A stretch of DNA of 64,000 nucleotides from Anaerolineae bacterium. Lineage in GTDB: Bacteria > Chloroflexota > Anaerolineae > Aggregatilineales > Phototrophicaceae. Position numbers and translations under genes: made by a program. Position 1 is the first letter of the stretch. The number at the start of each line of letters is the position of its first letter. The DNA is taken from assembly GCA_022822305.1 (NCBI GenBank), contig JAJEBY010000007.1, positions 22,679 through 86,678 on the forward strand, written 5' to 3'. The notes below the pieces were generated by a model. The model did no database searches, was not told the DNA's origin, and worked only from the letters and a program-made list of their open reading frames with translations. Positions 25,889 through 35,446 of this stretch are shown one piece after another.

Positions 25889-26303
25889 TATCCGCTCCAG
25901 GTATCCGACTGTCTGTTGACGCCCCAATTTATACCAAGAAAAGGGCGTCGGCGCAGGGGCGGGATCATCAACCGCCGAGGTCACGGAAGCAATTGCAAGT
26001 GAGTCATGCAAAAAATAAAGGGACATTGTAGGGGCGTCTCGCTGAGACGCCCAAGTGACGCGGCTGGGAAAGAGGGCGTAACAGCAAAACGCTCCTGGGC
26101 TGCTAGTTTGACAAATCAAGCTATGCGCCGATTGCCAATCGAATTCGGGCTGTGGAGAGGCAAATGTAAAGGAAGTGAAACTCGAATGTAAAATTTCTGT
26201 TGGCTCTGGTGGAAATCGTTGCCAGCGCCATGCGTATCCCATTACGGTAGGGCGAGTGTTTAATGTCATACACACTTGTCGATTAACTTAAGGAGTTCAA
26301 CTC
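25889..26303. repeat. Gap before the FAS1 gene: one hairpin repeat
   Basis: This 415-base stretch has one G-rich hairpin at 26028-26052 (GGGGCGTCTCGCTGAGACGCCC) and no gene I can support. The open frame that runs upstream of the MOSC gene here is of low complexity. AAGGAG at 26290 is the ribosome site of the next gene. Confidence 0.6.
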
Positions 26304-27335
26304 ATGCTGCGGATAGCAGTAATCGCACTTGCAATGGTTATGGCCGCCTTGCCTGCGTCGGCGGATGGGCATGACAGCACCATCGCCGATATCGTGGTAG
26401 CGGCCGCTCAAGCCGAAGAAGCTGAATTTACAACGCTGTTGGCGGCTGTAAGAGCGGCTGACCCCGGTATATTGGAAGCGCTCTCGAATCCGGATGCGGA
26501 ATTGACGGTCTTCGCGCCGACGGACGCCGCCTTCGCCGCATTAGCGGAAGCGCTGGGCGCGGAAGCCTTCAACGGGATTCTTTCGGAAGAAGGCACGCCG
26601 AGGCTCAATGAAATCCTCCTCTATCATGTCGTGTCCGGGGCGGTCGGTTCGGCGGATGTTGTTGCCGGATTGAGCGCAGCGGAAGCGGACGACATGGGGC
26701 ATGTCAGCTTCCCGGTAGTGACCATGAGCGGACAAGCTTTTGATGTGGCGGGCGCGCTGGGCGACGATGGCCTCGATCTCGCGGCCGGGATCACGGTTGC
26801 CGAAGCCAACCTCGTGCTCGAGATGCTGGATATCGAAGCCAGCAACGGCGTCATTCATGTGATAGACGCCGTCATCGTGCCAGAGCTGCGGACAATCGCA
26901 GACATCGTTGTTGAGCTGGCGAGCGCGGAAGAGCCGGAATTCACCACGCTGTTGACGGCGGTTGGCGCGGCCGATCCCGCAGTGCTGGAATTGCTGGCTG
27001 ATCCAGGCGCGGAGCTGACCGTTTTTGCGCCGGTGGATGCCGCATTTGCGGCCGTGGAAGGCTTGGAGGAAATCGTCGCGGACACGGGCTTGCTCACGGC
27101 AATCTTGCAATATCATGTCTTCCCGGGCACGGTATACAGTTTCCAGATTGGCGGATTGGTCGATGATATGGGGCAAGCGTCGATCGGGATGGCCAACGGT
27201 TCTGAAGCGACAGTGACGGTGTCGGATATGGGTGTAATGATTGACAGCGCCAACATCATTCTGGAGTTGGTGGACATTGAAGCGAGCAATGGCGTGATTC
27301 ACGTGATTGACGCCGTCATCGTGCCGATGTCCTGA
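26304..27335 (+). CDS. Secreted protein with two FAS1 (fasciclin) domains
   Basis: An exported adhesion-type protein of 343 residues. A signal peptide (MLRIAVIALAMVMAALPASA) is followed by two FAS1 domains, residues about 26-196 and 200-343. Each has the H1 box LTVFAPTDAAFAAL or LTVFAPVDAAFAAV and ends in the H2 box ASNGVIHVIDAVIVP, so the domains arose by internal duplication. FAS1 domains bind matrix or other proteins at the cell surface. No membrane anchor or sortase signal follows, so the protein is released or held by other means. A strong terminator lies behind it. Confidence 0.9.
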   Translation: MLRIAVIALAMVMAALPASADGHDSTIADIVVAAAQAEEAEFTTLLAAVRAADPGILEALSNPDAELTVFAPTDAAFAALAEALGAEAFNGILSEEGTPRLNEILLYHVVSGAVGSADVVAGLSAAEADDMGHVSFPVVTMSGQAFDVAGALGDDGLDLAAGITVAEANLVLEMLDIEASNGVIHVIDAVIVPELRTIADIVVELASAEEPEFTTLLTAVGAADPAVLELLADPGAELTVFAPVDAAFAAVEGLEEIVADTGLLTAILQYHVFPGTVYSFQIGGLVDDMGQASIGMANGSEATVTVSDMGVMIDSANIILELVDIEASNGVIHVIDAVIVPMS

Positions 27336-27385
27336 CGCTTGCGGAGGGTCAAACACCTCACTGACAAGCGCCACATCGTTGAGTT

Positions 27386-27417
27386 GCCCCCGCCGCCTGG
27401 CGGGGGCTTGCTTTTTT
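27386..27417 (+). terminator. Rho-independent terminator of the FAS1 gene
   Basis: A perfect 9-base stem GCCCCCGCC / GGCGGGGGC (27386-27394 and 27399-27407, loop GCCT) followed by TTGC and six T. It lies 51 bases after the FAS1 stop codon. Confidence 0.88.
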
Positions 27418-27592
27418 CCGGCTGGGCTTGTCGTGATTTGCCCAATGCCGAGCAGCCGTCCGGGGTGGTTGAGGCGATGCGCGGCAAGGGCTGATCGTCG
27501 CTTTGCGGATGGGGAGAACACTTTGACATTGGCTACTATTGGATAAAATGGTAGGGACAGGTTTGATACTCAAATCATGAACGGGGTTGGAC

Positions 27593-28804
27593 ATGGCAAA
27601 GACAACGATTAGAACTCTAGTCGCAGTTGTTGCGCTCTACGTTTTAATGCTGCCGACGCAGACCGTGCTCGCGAACGAGATCAAGGTGGACGACCGCTGC
27701 ACCCTGATCGAAGCCATTGGATCGGCGAATAACGATTCTTCAAAGGCGCGCTGCGAGACCGGCTGGCGGGACGACATTATCATCCTGCAGAAGAACATTA
27801 CCATGGAAGAGGAATTGCCCGCCATCAAGTCCAATATCACGATAGAGGGCAATGGGTATGCCATTTTCGTGAAGCAGAGAGATCCGGCATTCACGATCAA
27901 ATACGGTGAACTCACCATCAGGAATTTGCGGGTGAAATTCAGAGGCCCAAATCGGTCTGGTCCTACGGTAGAAATCAGACACGGTTCCATAACGATCATC
28001 AACAGCAAGATACAAAACTGCAGCGGCAAATTCGTGATCGAAGAGAGCCAGGGCGCGGTGATAGGCGATGACTATATCTGCGGATACAAGCCGGAAACGG
28101 TGAATAGTTGGTTTGCCGCCGCGCCTGCATCGGCGGCGCCAGCGCCAGACCCAGAGCCTGCGTATCCTCCCACCTGCCAAAACCTGCCCGGCCACGTCGC
28201 TTCGGTGACAGCCAGATATGGCATAGGGAGCGGCGTAGAGTGTCGACAAGTCGATGGGACAGGCATCGGCAATCAGTCGGTGCTCGATGCCGGCTTCATT
28301 GCTGCGGTGGATGTTTGGGGCTATGTTGAGCAAGGCGTGGAGTTGTGCTTTCCGCAGCCGGGCGCCGTCATTCTGCTGGATGCCTCAACGGCGCCGCGCA
28401 GCGTGATTCCAATGGATGCCTATGCCATAAACGGCACAACCTGCGTCGCGCTGGATCGCCCCGGCACAGTCGTGCTGATGCCCGGGCAATCGCCGCCGCG
28501 TGAAGCGCCTGCGACAACGCCGGTGGAAACCGTCGCCGTGGTTGAAGAAACGGCTGCGGTCGCCGATGTGGCCGTCGCCGTTGAACAGCCGCCAACGGGG
28601 CAATGTCAAGTGACCTTGACCGGCCACCTGCGACACCGGGCGGCGCCCGCGATGGGCGACAACATCATCGGCTACGTCGCCCGCGGGACGACGCTGACGC
28701 GCTTGTCCAGCACGCTGTATTGGATTCAGGTCGAATACCGAGGCCTGGTCGGCTGGATCATTGACAGCCCGCGTTACATTGCCTATTCGGGCGATTGCGG
28801 CTAA
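27593..28804 (+). CDS. Secreted protein with CSLREA-type N-terminal domain and C-terminal SH3-like domain
   Basis: A 403-residue exported protein. A leader (TLVAVVALYVLMLPTQTVLA) precedes a CSLREA-like region, CTLIEAIGSANNDSSKARC near residue 30, followed by beta-helix-type strands (IIILQKNITMEEELPAI, SNITIEGNGYAI). The middle is an Ala/Pro-rich linker, and a second linker near residue 300 is rich in Glu, Val and Ala. The last 70 residues read as a bacterial SH3-type domain (LRHRAAPAMGDNIIGYVARG, WIQVEYRGLVGWI). These parts point to cell-surface binding, perhaps to a polysaccharide. It starts at ATG 27593; the stop overlaps the convergent glcF by four bases. Confidence 0.75.
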   Translation: MAKTTIRTLVAVVALYVLMLPTQTVLANEIKVDDRCTLIEAIGSANNDSSKARCETGWRDDIIILQKNITMEEELPAIKSNITIEGNGYAIFVKQRDPAFTIKYGELTIRNLRVKFRGPNRSGPTVEIRHGSITIINSKIQNCSGKFVIEESQGAVIGDDYICGYKPETVNSWFAAAPASAAPAPDPEPAYPPTCQNLPGHVASVTARYGIGSGVECRQVDGTGIGNQSVLDAGFIAAVDVWGYVEQGVELCFPQPGAVILLDASTAPRSVIPMDAYAINGTTCVALDRPGTVVLMPGQSPPREAPATTPVETVAVVEETAAVADVAVAVEQPPTGQCQVTLTGHLRHRAAPAMGDNIIGYVARGTTLTRLSSTLYWIQVEYRGLVGWIIDSPRYIAYSGDCG

Positions 28805-30057
28805 TCGCCCTCGCTGTAAGCCTGATGCAATAGTTGTGCAAGGTGCATCACCGGCCGATCGTCGCCGACGAAATTCAGATGCGCGCGCATTTGCGTGATG
28901 CAGCCGATATTGCCGGAGACGATGACATCCGGTTCGGCGGCGAGGATGGCGGCGACCTTGCGCTTTCCCAGTTCGGCGGCGATGCTCGGTTGATCGATGT
29001 TATAGGTGCCGGCTGATCCGCAGCACATGCCGGCATCGGCGATATTGACCAGGCGCAAATTGGGGACTTGCCGCAGCAGCGCGCGCGGCTCGGCCTGATG
29101 GCCTTGCGCATGCAGCAAGTGGCAGGCGTCTTGATAGGCGACGACGCGCTCTTCGGCAAATCCCGGCGGCGGGCGCAATCCGATCGAAGCCAGATAGGCG
29201 CTGAAATCCATGACCAGCCGCGAGAACGCCCGGGCGCGTTCAGCATCCGCTTCACCCTTGAACAGCAATTCGTAATCGTTCATGCCGGAGCCGCAGCCGG
29301 CCGCGGTGGTGATGATGGCGTCGATATCATCGGGCATGAGCGGGAAGTTGCCACGGGCGAGCTGGCGCGCCTGATCCTCGGCGCCGACATGTAAGAGAAT
29401 TGAGCCGCAGCAGCTTTGTCCGCGCGGGATATGCACCTCGATGCCGTTGGCCGCGAGGACGTGGGCGGCGGCGTGGCTGATTGCCGGCGCCAGCACCTGC
29501 TGCGCGCAGCCCAGGAGCAGCCCCACTTTGCCGCGTCTCTCGCCGACAGCAGGCAGGACGGCCGGCAGCGGCATCGGGGCCGGCAGCGACTCGGGCAAGA
29601 GGCTCAGCATGGCGCCGAAGGCATCGGGCAGCAGCGTGGCGAAGGCTCTGCCGATTTTGCCGCCGCGGATGGCCAGCCGGAAGCGCTGCGGATAAGGCAA
29701 GGTCTCGCAGACCAGCTTGCGCGTCACGGCATCGGTCAGGGAACGCGACCGCTCGGCTTCTTGCAGCGCGCGGTAACTCACCAGCAAGTCGCCGTATTCG
29801 ACGCCCGAGGGGCAAGCCGGCACACAAGCCATACAACCCAGGCAGCGGTCGATATAGGGTTGCGCCTCGTCAGCCTCGATACGCGCTTCCAGCACATTTT
29901 TCATCAGGTAGATGCGTCCGCGCGGCGAATCCATCTCCTCGCCCAGCAGGTCATAGGTTGGGCAGGCCGCCAGACAAAAGCCGCAATGCACGCATTTCTC
30001 GATGGGCTCCAGCATTTCGGGCGCTCGCAGCGCGTCAAGTTCTATTTGATGTCGCAT
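28801..30057 (-). CDS. glcF: Glycolate oxidase, iron-sulfur subunit
   Basis: The electron-transfer subunit of glycolate oxidase, which turns glycolate (or D-lactate in relatives) into glyoxylate and passes electrons to the quinone pool at the membrane. The 418-residue protein has two 4Fe-4S sites, C22/C25/C28/C32 and C72/C75/C78/C82, and two CCG domains with SCCGSILLH and MCCGSAGTYN. It is the last of glcD-glcE-glcF, but a 281-base repeat-filled gap separates it from glcE. Confidence 0.93.
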   Translation of the reverse strand: MRHQIELDALRAPEMLEPIEKCVHCGFCLAACPTYDLLGEEMDSPRGRIYLMKNVLEARIEADEAQPYIDRCLGCMACVPACPSGVEYGDLLVSYRALQEAERSRSLTDAVTRKLVCETLPYPQRFRLAIRGGKIGRAFATLLPDAFGAMLSLLPESLPAPMPLPAVLPAVGERRGKVGLLLGCAQQVLAPAISHAAAHVLAANGIEVHIPRGQSCCGSILLHVGAEDQARQLARGNFPLMPDDIDAIITTAAGCGSGMNDYELLFKGEADAERARAFSRLVMDFSAYLASIGLRPPPGFAEERVVAYQDACHLLHAQGHQAEPRALLRQVPNLRLVNIADAGMCCGSAGTYNIDQPSIAAELGKRKVAAILAAEPDVIVSGNIGCITQMRAHLNFVGDDRPVMHLAQLLHQAYSEGD

Positions 30058-30338
30058 TGGATTCTCTCATCGTCGGGAATCAGATGTTGCGCCTGTCTGA
30101 AGACTCCAGCATATGCAAGTAAGTAGTGAGAGTCTTTAAGGCTTGTCCGCTATTGTGACAAAATCGCCAATCATCACTCGTTTCAATAGGGTTGGGAAGC
30201 GTTGCCCAGTCAAAATCTGCATCATTCCTGCTGATTTTCGCGCTTTAGGCCGGTTGTAGGGGCGACTCGGTGAGTCGCCCTCTGCCCCTGCAACTGTAGT
30301 GATCCTTTTGCATGACTAACTTGCGCTTGCATCTACTA
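30058..30338. repeat. Repeat unit between glcE and glcF
   Basis: A 110-base unit at about 30139-30255 (from AAGGCTTGTCCGCTATTGTG to CTTTAGGCCGGTTGTAGGG) matches in inverted order 48642-48762 and in more diverged form 63470-63590. It runs straight into a G-rich hairpin, GTAGGGGCGACTC / GAGTCGCCC, at 30256-30280. The unit interrupts the glcDEF operon. Confidence 0.7.
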
Positions 30339-31403
30339 TCATACGAATTTGTTCATCGGATCGAGCACTTGCTTGACCCGCGCCGCCAAGCTGACTTCCA
30401 GCGGCATTCCCAGCAGGGGCGAACTTGCCGCGCCGCGAATACATAATCCGCGCAGCCCTTGCTCGAGCAGCAGGGCATCCAGCATTTTGAGGTCATCAGT
30501 CGCCACCCAAGCCAGGTTGCCGCCGATGCTGTAACGCCGCTTCAAGTGGCTGACGCGCGCATCCAGGCCGGGTATCTGCTTCGGCGCCAGCGCCACCTTG
30601 ACCAGATAGTCGCCGGTCAAGCCCGCCAGCGGCTGCCAGGCGGCGTTCACGTCATCGCCTTCACCGCCGTCGAGCCCGGCGGTATCGGCGCGCAGGCTCT
30701 CTTGTAGCGCGAGAATGCGGCTCGGCAGCGTATCTTCGAATCCTGCGAGACAGAGCAGCAGCGACCAGCCCGCGTCCGCCGGCGCGAATTCCAGCGCATC
30801 CAGCTCGTAGATGTTCTGATTGAGATAATAGACCGCATCCAGGATATCCGGCAGCGCCGCGTAACGCAGGCGCAGCGCCCGATGCTGCGGAGGTTCCGGG
30901 AAGACCTTGAATGTCAGCTCGGTCATGATGGCGTAGTGCCCCAGGCTGCCGACAAGGAACTTGCTGAGATCGAAGCCGGCGGCGTTCTTGACCACCTTGC
31001 CGCCGACGCGGAAGGCGCGCCCCAGTCCATCGACCACGCGCGCGCCCAGGATGAAATCGCGGATGCCGCCATAACGATAGCGCCGCGCGCCGGATAGATT
31101 GGCGGCCACTGTACCGCCGATGGTGGAGGAATTCGGCAGCAGCGGATCAAAGGGCAGGTATTGTCCGTGGCGTTTGAGTTCCGCGGCAATGACGCTTACG
31201 GGTGTGCCGGCGCCCGCGGTCAGCGTGAATTCCTGCGGCTGATATTCGATGATGCCGCAAAAGCCGCCGGCGCCCGCCAAAGCGGCGTCGCCCGCGCCAT
31301 GATGCAAGGCCGGCTTGCTGCCATTGCCGACAACATGGATGCGATCATGCGCTTTGACCAAGGCCTGCAGTTCGCCGATTGATGCCGGTACGTTCGCATT
31401 CAT
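30339..31403 (-). CDS. glcE: Glycolate oxidase, FAD-binding subunit
   Basis: A 354-residue FAD-linked oxidase subunit. The N-terminal FAD_binding_4 region includes [14 protein letters not shown], the flavin-binding [20 protein letters not shown] near residue 90, and [20 protein letters not shown] near residue 140, as in GlcE. It begins on a codon overlapping the glcD stop (ATGA), so glcD and glcE are translated together. GlcE alone is not catalytic in E. coli but is needed for the complex. Confidence 0.92.
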   Translation of the reverse strand: MNANVPASIGELQALVKAHDRIHVVGNGSKPALHHGAGDAALAGAGGFCGIIEYQPQEFTLTAGAGTPVSVIAAELKRHGQYLPFDPLLPNSSTIGGTVAANLSGARRYRYGGIRDFILGARVVDGLGRAFRVGGKVVKNAAGFDLSKFLVGSLGHYAIMTELTFKVFPEPPQHRALRLRYAALPDILDAVYYLNQNIYELDALEFAPADAGWSLLLCLAGFEDTLPSRILALQESLRADTAGLDGGEGDDVNAAWQPLAGLTGDYLVKVALAPKQIPGLDARVSHLKRRYSIGGNLAWVATDDLKMLDALLLEQGLRGLCIRGAASSPLLGMPLEVSLAARVKQVLDPMNKFV

Positions 31404-32851
31404 TCGCGCGATATCACTCCTTGTTTTTCCAAGGGGTGCAAGCCATGCTGCTGCAAAGCCGGCGCTTCGACGCCGGGGAACATCTTGCCGCGGTTGGCGA
31501 TTTCCTTGGGATCAATGGCCCGCCGCAGCGCCATCATGATCTCCAGTTCCTGATCCGAGAACATGGCGGGCATGTAATCGCGTTTTTCCATGCCGATGCC
31601 GTGCTCGCCGGTGATGGAACCGCCGAGATCGACGCACATGGCCAGGATCTCGCCCGCGAGCGCCTCAGCGCGTTCCAGCGCTCCCGCTTCGCGACCGTCA
31701 TACAGTATCAAGGGATGCAGGTTGCCGTCGCCGGCGTGGAAGACGTTGGCGACATCAAGCCCGTATTTGCTTTTGATCGCATCAATCTCTTGCAGCGCTT
31801 CGCCCAGACGGCTGCGGGGGACCACGCCGTCTTGCACGATGAAATCGGGGCTGAGCCGACCGACAGCCGAAAATGCGCTCTTGCGGCCTTTCCAGATGCG
31901 CGCGCGTTCCTCTTCGCTCTGCGCCACGCGGACTTCGAAAGCGCCCGATTCTTCGATGACCCCCTGCAATTGCGCGAATTCGGCTTCGACTTGCAGGGCT
32001 TCGCCTTCCAATTCGACGATCAACAGCGCTTCGGCATCGGGCGGATAACCGGCCGCCACCGCTGCCTCGGCCGCTTTGATCGAGAGGCGGTCCATGATTT
32101 CCATGGCGCCGGGCAGCAAGCCCGATGCCACCACCATCGACACCGCATCGCCGGCGCGTCCCAAATTGTCGTAAGCGGCCAGGACCGTGCGATAAAGTTG
32201 CGGGGCGGGCATCAGGCGCAGCGTGATTTCCAGCGCGATGCCGAAGAGACCTTCCGAGCCGACGAAGAGACCGACCAGATCGGGTCCGATGCCGACGCCG
32301 TCGAGGCTCTCGCTACCGAATTGCGTCACCGTGCCATCGGCCAGGACCACTTTCATGCCCAGCACGTGATTGCTGGTCATGCCGTATTTGAGGCAATGAG
32401 CGCCGCCGCTGTTAAAAGCGATGTTGCCGCCGATGGTGCAGATCGATTGGCTGGAAGGATCGGGCGCGTAATACAAGCCGTATGGCTCGACGGCATGGGT
32501 GATATGCAAATTGATCACGCCCGGCTCAACGACGGCAATGCGTCCCCGCGGATCAATGCGCTTGATGCGGTTCATGCGATTCAAACCGATGATCAAGCCG
32601 TCCGCGATCGGCAGCGAGCCGCCGGACAAGCTGGTGCCGCTGCCGCGCGCCACGAATGGTACCTCCATTTGATGGCAGAGGCGCACGGTGGAGATGATCT
32701 CGTCTTCATCCACCGGCAATGCCACCGCGCCCGGCTTGGTCTGGAATGCGGTCAAGCCATCCGATTCGTAGGGCAGCAACTGGACGTCGCGGGTCAGCAG
32801 GCGCTCGGCGGGATAGATCTGCTGCAGGGCTTGGATGAAGGGGTGGTTCAT
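31400..32851 (-). CDS. glcD: Glycolate oxidase, catalytic FAD subunit
   Basis: The 483-residue catalytic subunit. The FAD-binding domain (about residues 40-215) has [15 protein letters not shown] and [14 protein letters not shown]. The FAD-oxidase C-terminal domain ends with [15 protein letters not shown] and the active-site [15 protein letters not shown] place the start at ATG 32851 with the GAGGGGGG of an adjacent repeat serving as ribosome site; a TTG at 32860 is possible. A CoxG-like gene precedes it on the same strand. Together these genes let the cell use glycolate, a common algal exudate. Confidence 0.94.
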   Translation of the reverse strand: MNHPFIQALQQIYPAERLLTRDVQLLPYESDGLTAFQTKPGAVALPVDEDEIISTVRLCHQMEVPFVARGSGTSLSGGSLPIADGLIIGLNRMNRIKRIDPRGRIAVVEPGVINLHITHAVEPYGLYYAPDPSSQSICTIGGNIAFNSGGAHCLKYGMTSNHVLGMKVVLADGTVTQFGSESLDGVGIGPDLVGLFVGSEGLFGIALEITLRLMPAPQLYRTVLAAYDNLGRAGDAVSMVVASGLLPGAMEIMDRLSIKAAEAAVAAGYPPDAEALLIVELEGEALQVEAEFAQLQGVIEESGAFEVRVAQSEEERARIWKGRKSAFSAVGRLSPDFIVQDGVVPRSRLGEALQEIDAIKSKYGLDVANVFHAGDGNLHPLILYDGREAGALERAEALAGEILAMCVDLGGSITGEHGIGMEKRDYMPAMFSDQELEIMMALRRAIDPKEIANRGKMFPGVEAPALQQHGLHPLEKQGVISRE

Positions 32852-32861
32852 GGAGGTCAAC

Positions 32862-32991
32862 CCCCCTCTAAATCTCCCCCCATTGCATTGGGGGGAGACT
32901 TCTGCAAGCTGCCGTAGTTGGCGATTAGCATAGAAAATCCAGCGTATGCGCTCCCCTCTCCATTGCGATGGGGAGGGGTCGGGGGAGGGGT
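32862..32991. repeat. Two long G-rich palindromes upstream of glcD
   Basis: Two palindromes flank an 40-base middle. The first is CTCCCCCC...GGGGGGAGACTTCTG at 32862-32910; the second is CTCCCCTCTCC...GGGGAGGGG at 32950-32990. The middle shares GACTTCTG and GCCGTAGTTGG-like tracts with the repeat inside the xanthine dehydrogenase gene at 52-153. The right end of the unit supplies GAGGGGGG before glcD. Confidence 0.7.
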
Positions 32992-32998
32992 TGGCTAG

Positions 32999-33454
32999 CT
33001 AGCCCGCCGTCTCCAGGCGCATTTCGACTTGTTTCGACAGCTTGCGCAAGGCTTGCTTGGCAATCTGTTTGGCGGCCACATCCAGCAGGCGTTGACCGAC
33101 GGCCGCGATCTTGCCGCCGATGCGGGCATCGCCGGCGTAATGCATGACCGTGCCGCCGTTTGCGCTCTCCAGGCTAATCGTGCCGGCGCCGGTGACATGC
33201 CCGGCCGGTCCCTTGCCCTCGACGATCAAGCGATAGCTTTCCGGCGCGTTGACATCGGCCAATTCGAAATTGGCTTCAAACTTGCCGTTGACCGGTCCCA
33301 CTTTGACCGCCAGTTTGCTCTGATATTTGTTCTCGCCGATTTCATCTAAACCTTGTGATCCGGGGATGATGCTGCCGAGGACGTCAATGTCCATCAGGAC
33401 GTCCCAGACCAGCTCGCGCCGGGAATCAAAGTCGTAGCTGCCTTCAATGTGCAT
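32999..33454 (-). CDS. CoxG-like SRPBCC-family protein
   Basis: A 151-residue START/SRPBCC-fold protein of the CoxG type (DSRRELVWDVLMDIDVLGSIIPG, KYQSKLAVKVGPVNGKFEANF, GTVMHYAGDARIGGKIAAVG). CoxG in carbon-monoxide oxidisers helps bring the Mo enzyme to the membrane; homologues occur beside other molybdenum hydroxylases. Here the neighbour is glycolate oxidase, not a Mo enzyme, though a xanthine dehydrogenase is elsewhere in the window. It lies upstream of glcD with 147 bases of repeat between, so it may share the transcript. Confidence 0.82.
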   Translation of the reverse strand: MHIEGSYDFDSRRELVWDVLMDIDVLGSIIPGSQGLDEIGENKYQSKLAVKVGPVNGKFEANFELADVNAPESYRLIVEGKGPAGHVTGAGTISLESANGGTVMHYAGDARIGGKIAAVGQRLLDVAAKQIAKQALRKLSKQVEMRLETAG

Positions 33455-33626
33455 CTTGTTCCTCCTCCGATGCGAATGGGCTTATGATAATGAACTTCGG
33501 GCGAAATTACGAATGCTGGGCGGGGAACGGGCGATTAACAGAACTGCCCCTACGGCGTCCTGCAAGATTGGGCGGATGGGGCGGCTGACACGGCATCGCG
33601 TCGCGCTTGCGGGCTCGGGAGGCGGT

Positions 33627-33654
33627 TTGTTTCAGCGGTGCGGTTTGGTACAAT
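33627..33654 (+). promoter_or_regulatory. Promoter of the Uma2-family gene
   Basis: TTGTTT (33627-33632) and TACAAT (33649-33654) are 16 bases apart, with a TGG before the -10 that can act as an extended -10. The start codon is 38 bases further on. Confidence 0.4.
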
Positions 33655-33692
33655 TTATCTAGCCAAGCGAAGCATGAAAGGCGCAAATCGCC

Positions 33693-34274
33693 ATGGTCAT
33701 GGAACGACAACTCATCAGCGCGGAGGACTTCCTCGCAATCGCCGCGCGCCCGGAATACGACGAGCGCAGCATTGAACTGGTGGATGGAGAGATTATCGAG
33801 ATGCCAAAAGCAGGCGGATTGCACGGTCAGATAACATTTTTGCTGAGCCTCAAGATTGGGATCCACGTCGTCGAGAACGGACTTGGCGTCGTCACTGCAG
33901 CGGAAACGGGTTTCATCCTGGAGCGCAATCCCGATGGAAGAGATACTGTCCGCGCATTGGACATTGCCTTCCTTAGTAGCGCAAGCGTTCCTGCCGTGCT
34001 TCCTGACCACTTGTTGGATGTGGCGCCGGATTTAGCCGTGGAAGTCATCTCCCCCAGCAACAAAGTAGCGGATATGCACCGCAAAATTCGGGAACTGCTG
34101 GCCGCGGGCACAGCCTTGGTTTGGATAGTTTACCCGGAAACACACACTGTCGAGGTTCACACGCAGTCAGGCGCGACTACGCAAGAGGTTGATGACACGC
34201 TCAGCGGCGGCGATGTCTTGCCCGGCTTGGAAATCCCCGTCCGCGAGATCTTCCCCGCCTCCGCGACCAGCTAG
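33693..34274 (+). CDS. Uma2-family (DUF820) putative endonuclease
   Basis: A 193-residue member of the Uma2/DUF820 family, a PD-(D/E)XK nuclease fold greatly expanded in Cyanobacteria and Chloroflexota. The family pattern is clear: ELVDGEIIEMP near residue 30, ALDIAFLSS near residue 90, APDLAVEVISPSNKVADMHR near residue 112 holding the Asp and Glu, and LLAAGTALVWIVYPETHTVEV. The biological role of the family is not settled. ATG 33693 or 33699 may start it. It stands alone; the next gene is convergent and begins at the adjacent base. Confidence 0.9.
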   Translation: MVMERQLISAEDFLAIAARPEYDERSIELVDGEIIEMPKAGGLHGQITFLLSLKIGIHVVENGLGVVTAAETGFILERNPDGRDTVRALDIAFLSSASVPAVLPDHLLDVAPDLAVEVISPSNKVADMHRKIRELLAAGTALVWIVYPETHTVEVHTQSGATTQEVDDTLSGGDVLPGLEIPVREIFPASATS

Positions 34275-35327
34275 TCAGCCCACGCGCAGAATGACCTTGT
34301 TGATGCCGGCATCGTAGGCGAAGTTGCTGGCGTAGGCTTGCGCCGTCTGCGCGAGGTCGTAGCGATGAGATACCAGCTCGTCGAGATTGACTTTGCCCGA
34401 GGTCGCCAGCGCGATGGCGCGCGGGTAGGTATGTTTCATGCGCCGCGACATGATGATGGTCAAGCCCTTGCGCCGCGCCACCGCATGCTGCAGGCGCAGC
34501 TGATCGTCCGGCGGGATGCCAACCAGCAGCAGTCGCCCGCCGTAACGCGCCATATCGGCCGCCTGCTGCACTGAATGATCGGCCCAGGCCGCTTCAATCG
34601 CCACATCGACGCCGCGCCCGCCGGTGATATCCATCACCGCGCCCACGGGGTCGCATTCGTCGGCATTGAAGGCGTGAGTCGCGCCCCATTCGCGAGCTTT
34701 GCGCACGCGCCAATCCAGCTTGTCGAACGCGAAAACCGGCGACGCCCCGGCCAATGCCGCTAACCGCGTGATCAGCAGACCGACCGGTCCAGCGCCGATC
34801 ACCGCGACCGAACTGGCGATGCGAATCTTGCTCAGGTCGATGGCGTGGATGGCGACGCCGAGCGTTTCCAGCAATGGGCCGACATCATCGCTGAGCGAAT
34901 CAGGCATGGGGAAACAGTTGCGGGCGCTGACGAGCATGCGTTCGCGCAGGGCGCCGTCTTCCGGGAAGAGCCCGTAGAACTTGTGATACGGGCAGAGATT
35001 GGGATGCCCATGCTCGCAGAGTTCGCAGCGCCAGCAGGGCACGGCCGGCTCTACCGCAACGCGTTGGCCGATTGCGAGCGGCTGATGAACCCCGTCGAGG
35101 GCGTCGGCGCCGAGCGCTACGACCTCGCCCATGAACTCGTGACCGAGGATGAAGGGTTCGCTGAAGACGGTATAGCCGATGCGCCCGGTGTCGTACATGT
35201 GCAGGTCGCTGCCGCAGACGCCGACGGTCCGGATCTTGAGCAGGGCTTCGCCATTGCCCGGGGCTGCGGGCGCCGACTCGGCGGCGATGCGGATGTCTTT
35301 GGGTCCGTGCAATCGGGCTACTTGCAT
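34275..35327 (-). CDS. Zinc-dependent alcohol/sugar-alcohol dehydrogenase
   Basis: A medium-chain dehydrogenase of 350 residues that would oxidise a polyol or secondary alcohol with NAD(P). The catalytic zinc site includes GVCGSDLHMYDTG and the GHEFMGEVV Glu-His; the structural zinc site is the four-Cys loop CWRCELCEHGHPNLC. The Rossmann motif VIGAGPVGLLITRLAALAG follows. The pattern is that of sorbitol/threonine dehydrogenase-like enzymes. ATG 35327 has GAGGA before it; a start at 35357 would add ten poorly fitting residues. No neighbour fixes the substrate. Confidence 0.9.
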   Translation of the reverse strand: MQVARLHGPKDIRIAAESAPAAPGNGEALLKIRTVGVCGSDLHMYDTGRIGYTVFSEPFILGHEFMGEVVALGADALDGVHQPLAIGQRVAVEPAVPCWRCELCEHGHPNLCPYHKFYGLFPEDGALRERMLVSARNCFPMPDSLSDDVGPLLETLGVAIHAIDLSKIRIASSVAVIGAGPVGLLITRLAALAGASPVFAFDKLDWRVRKAREWGATHAFNADECDPVGAVMDITGGRGVDVAIEAAWADHSVQQAADMARYGGRLLLVGIPPDDQLRLQHAVARRKGLTIIMSRRMKHTYPRAIALATSGKVNLDELVSHRYDLAQTAQAYASNFAYDAGINKVILRVG

Positions 35328-35446
35328 GCGTTTGTCCTCGCGCGTGATTGGCTTCATATCAATCTATCATTTGCGCGGGGAAACAAAAAGAGGGCGATTG
35401 CTGTCAATCGCCCTCGGCTAGATGCTTATGCTAACGTCTGCGGCGG

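Noticed and set aside
25889..26275. N-terminal extension of the MOSC protein by 129 residues
   Set aside because: The extension is of odd composition, crosses a hairpin repeat, and a good GGAG-ATG start exists at 25888.
31379..32917. Plus-strand frame of 512 codons over glcD
   Set aside because: It is a shadow of glcD, with no domain, leader or ribosome site.
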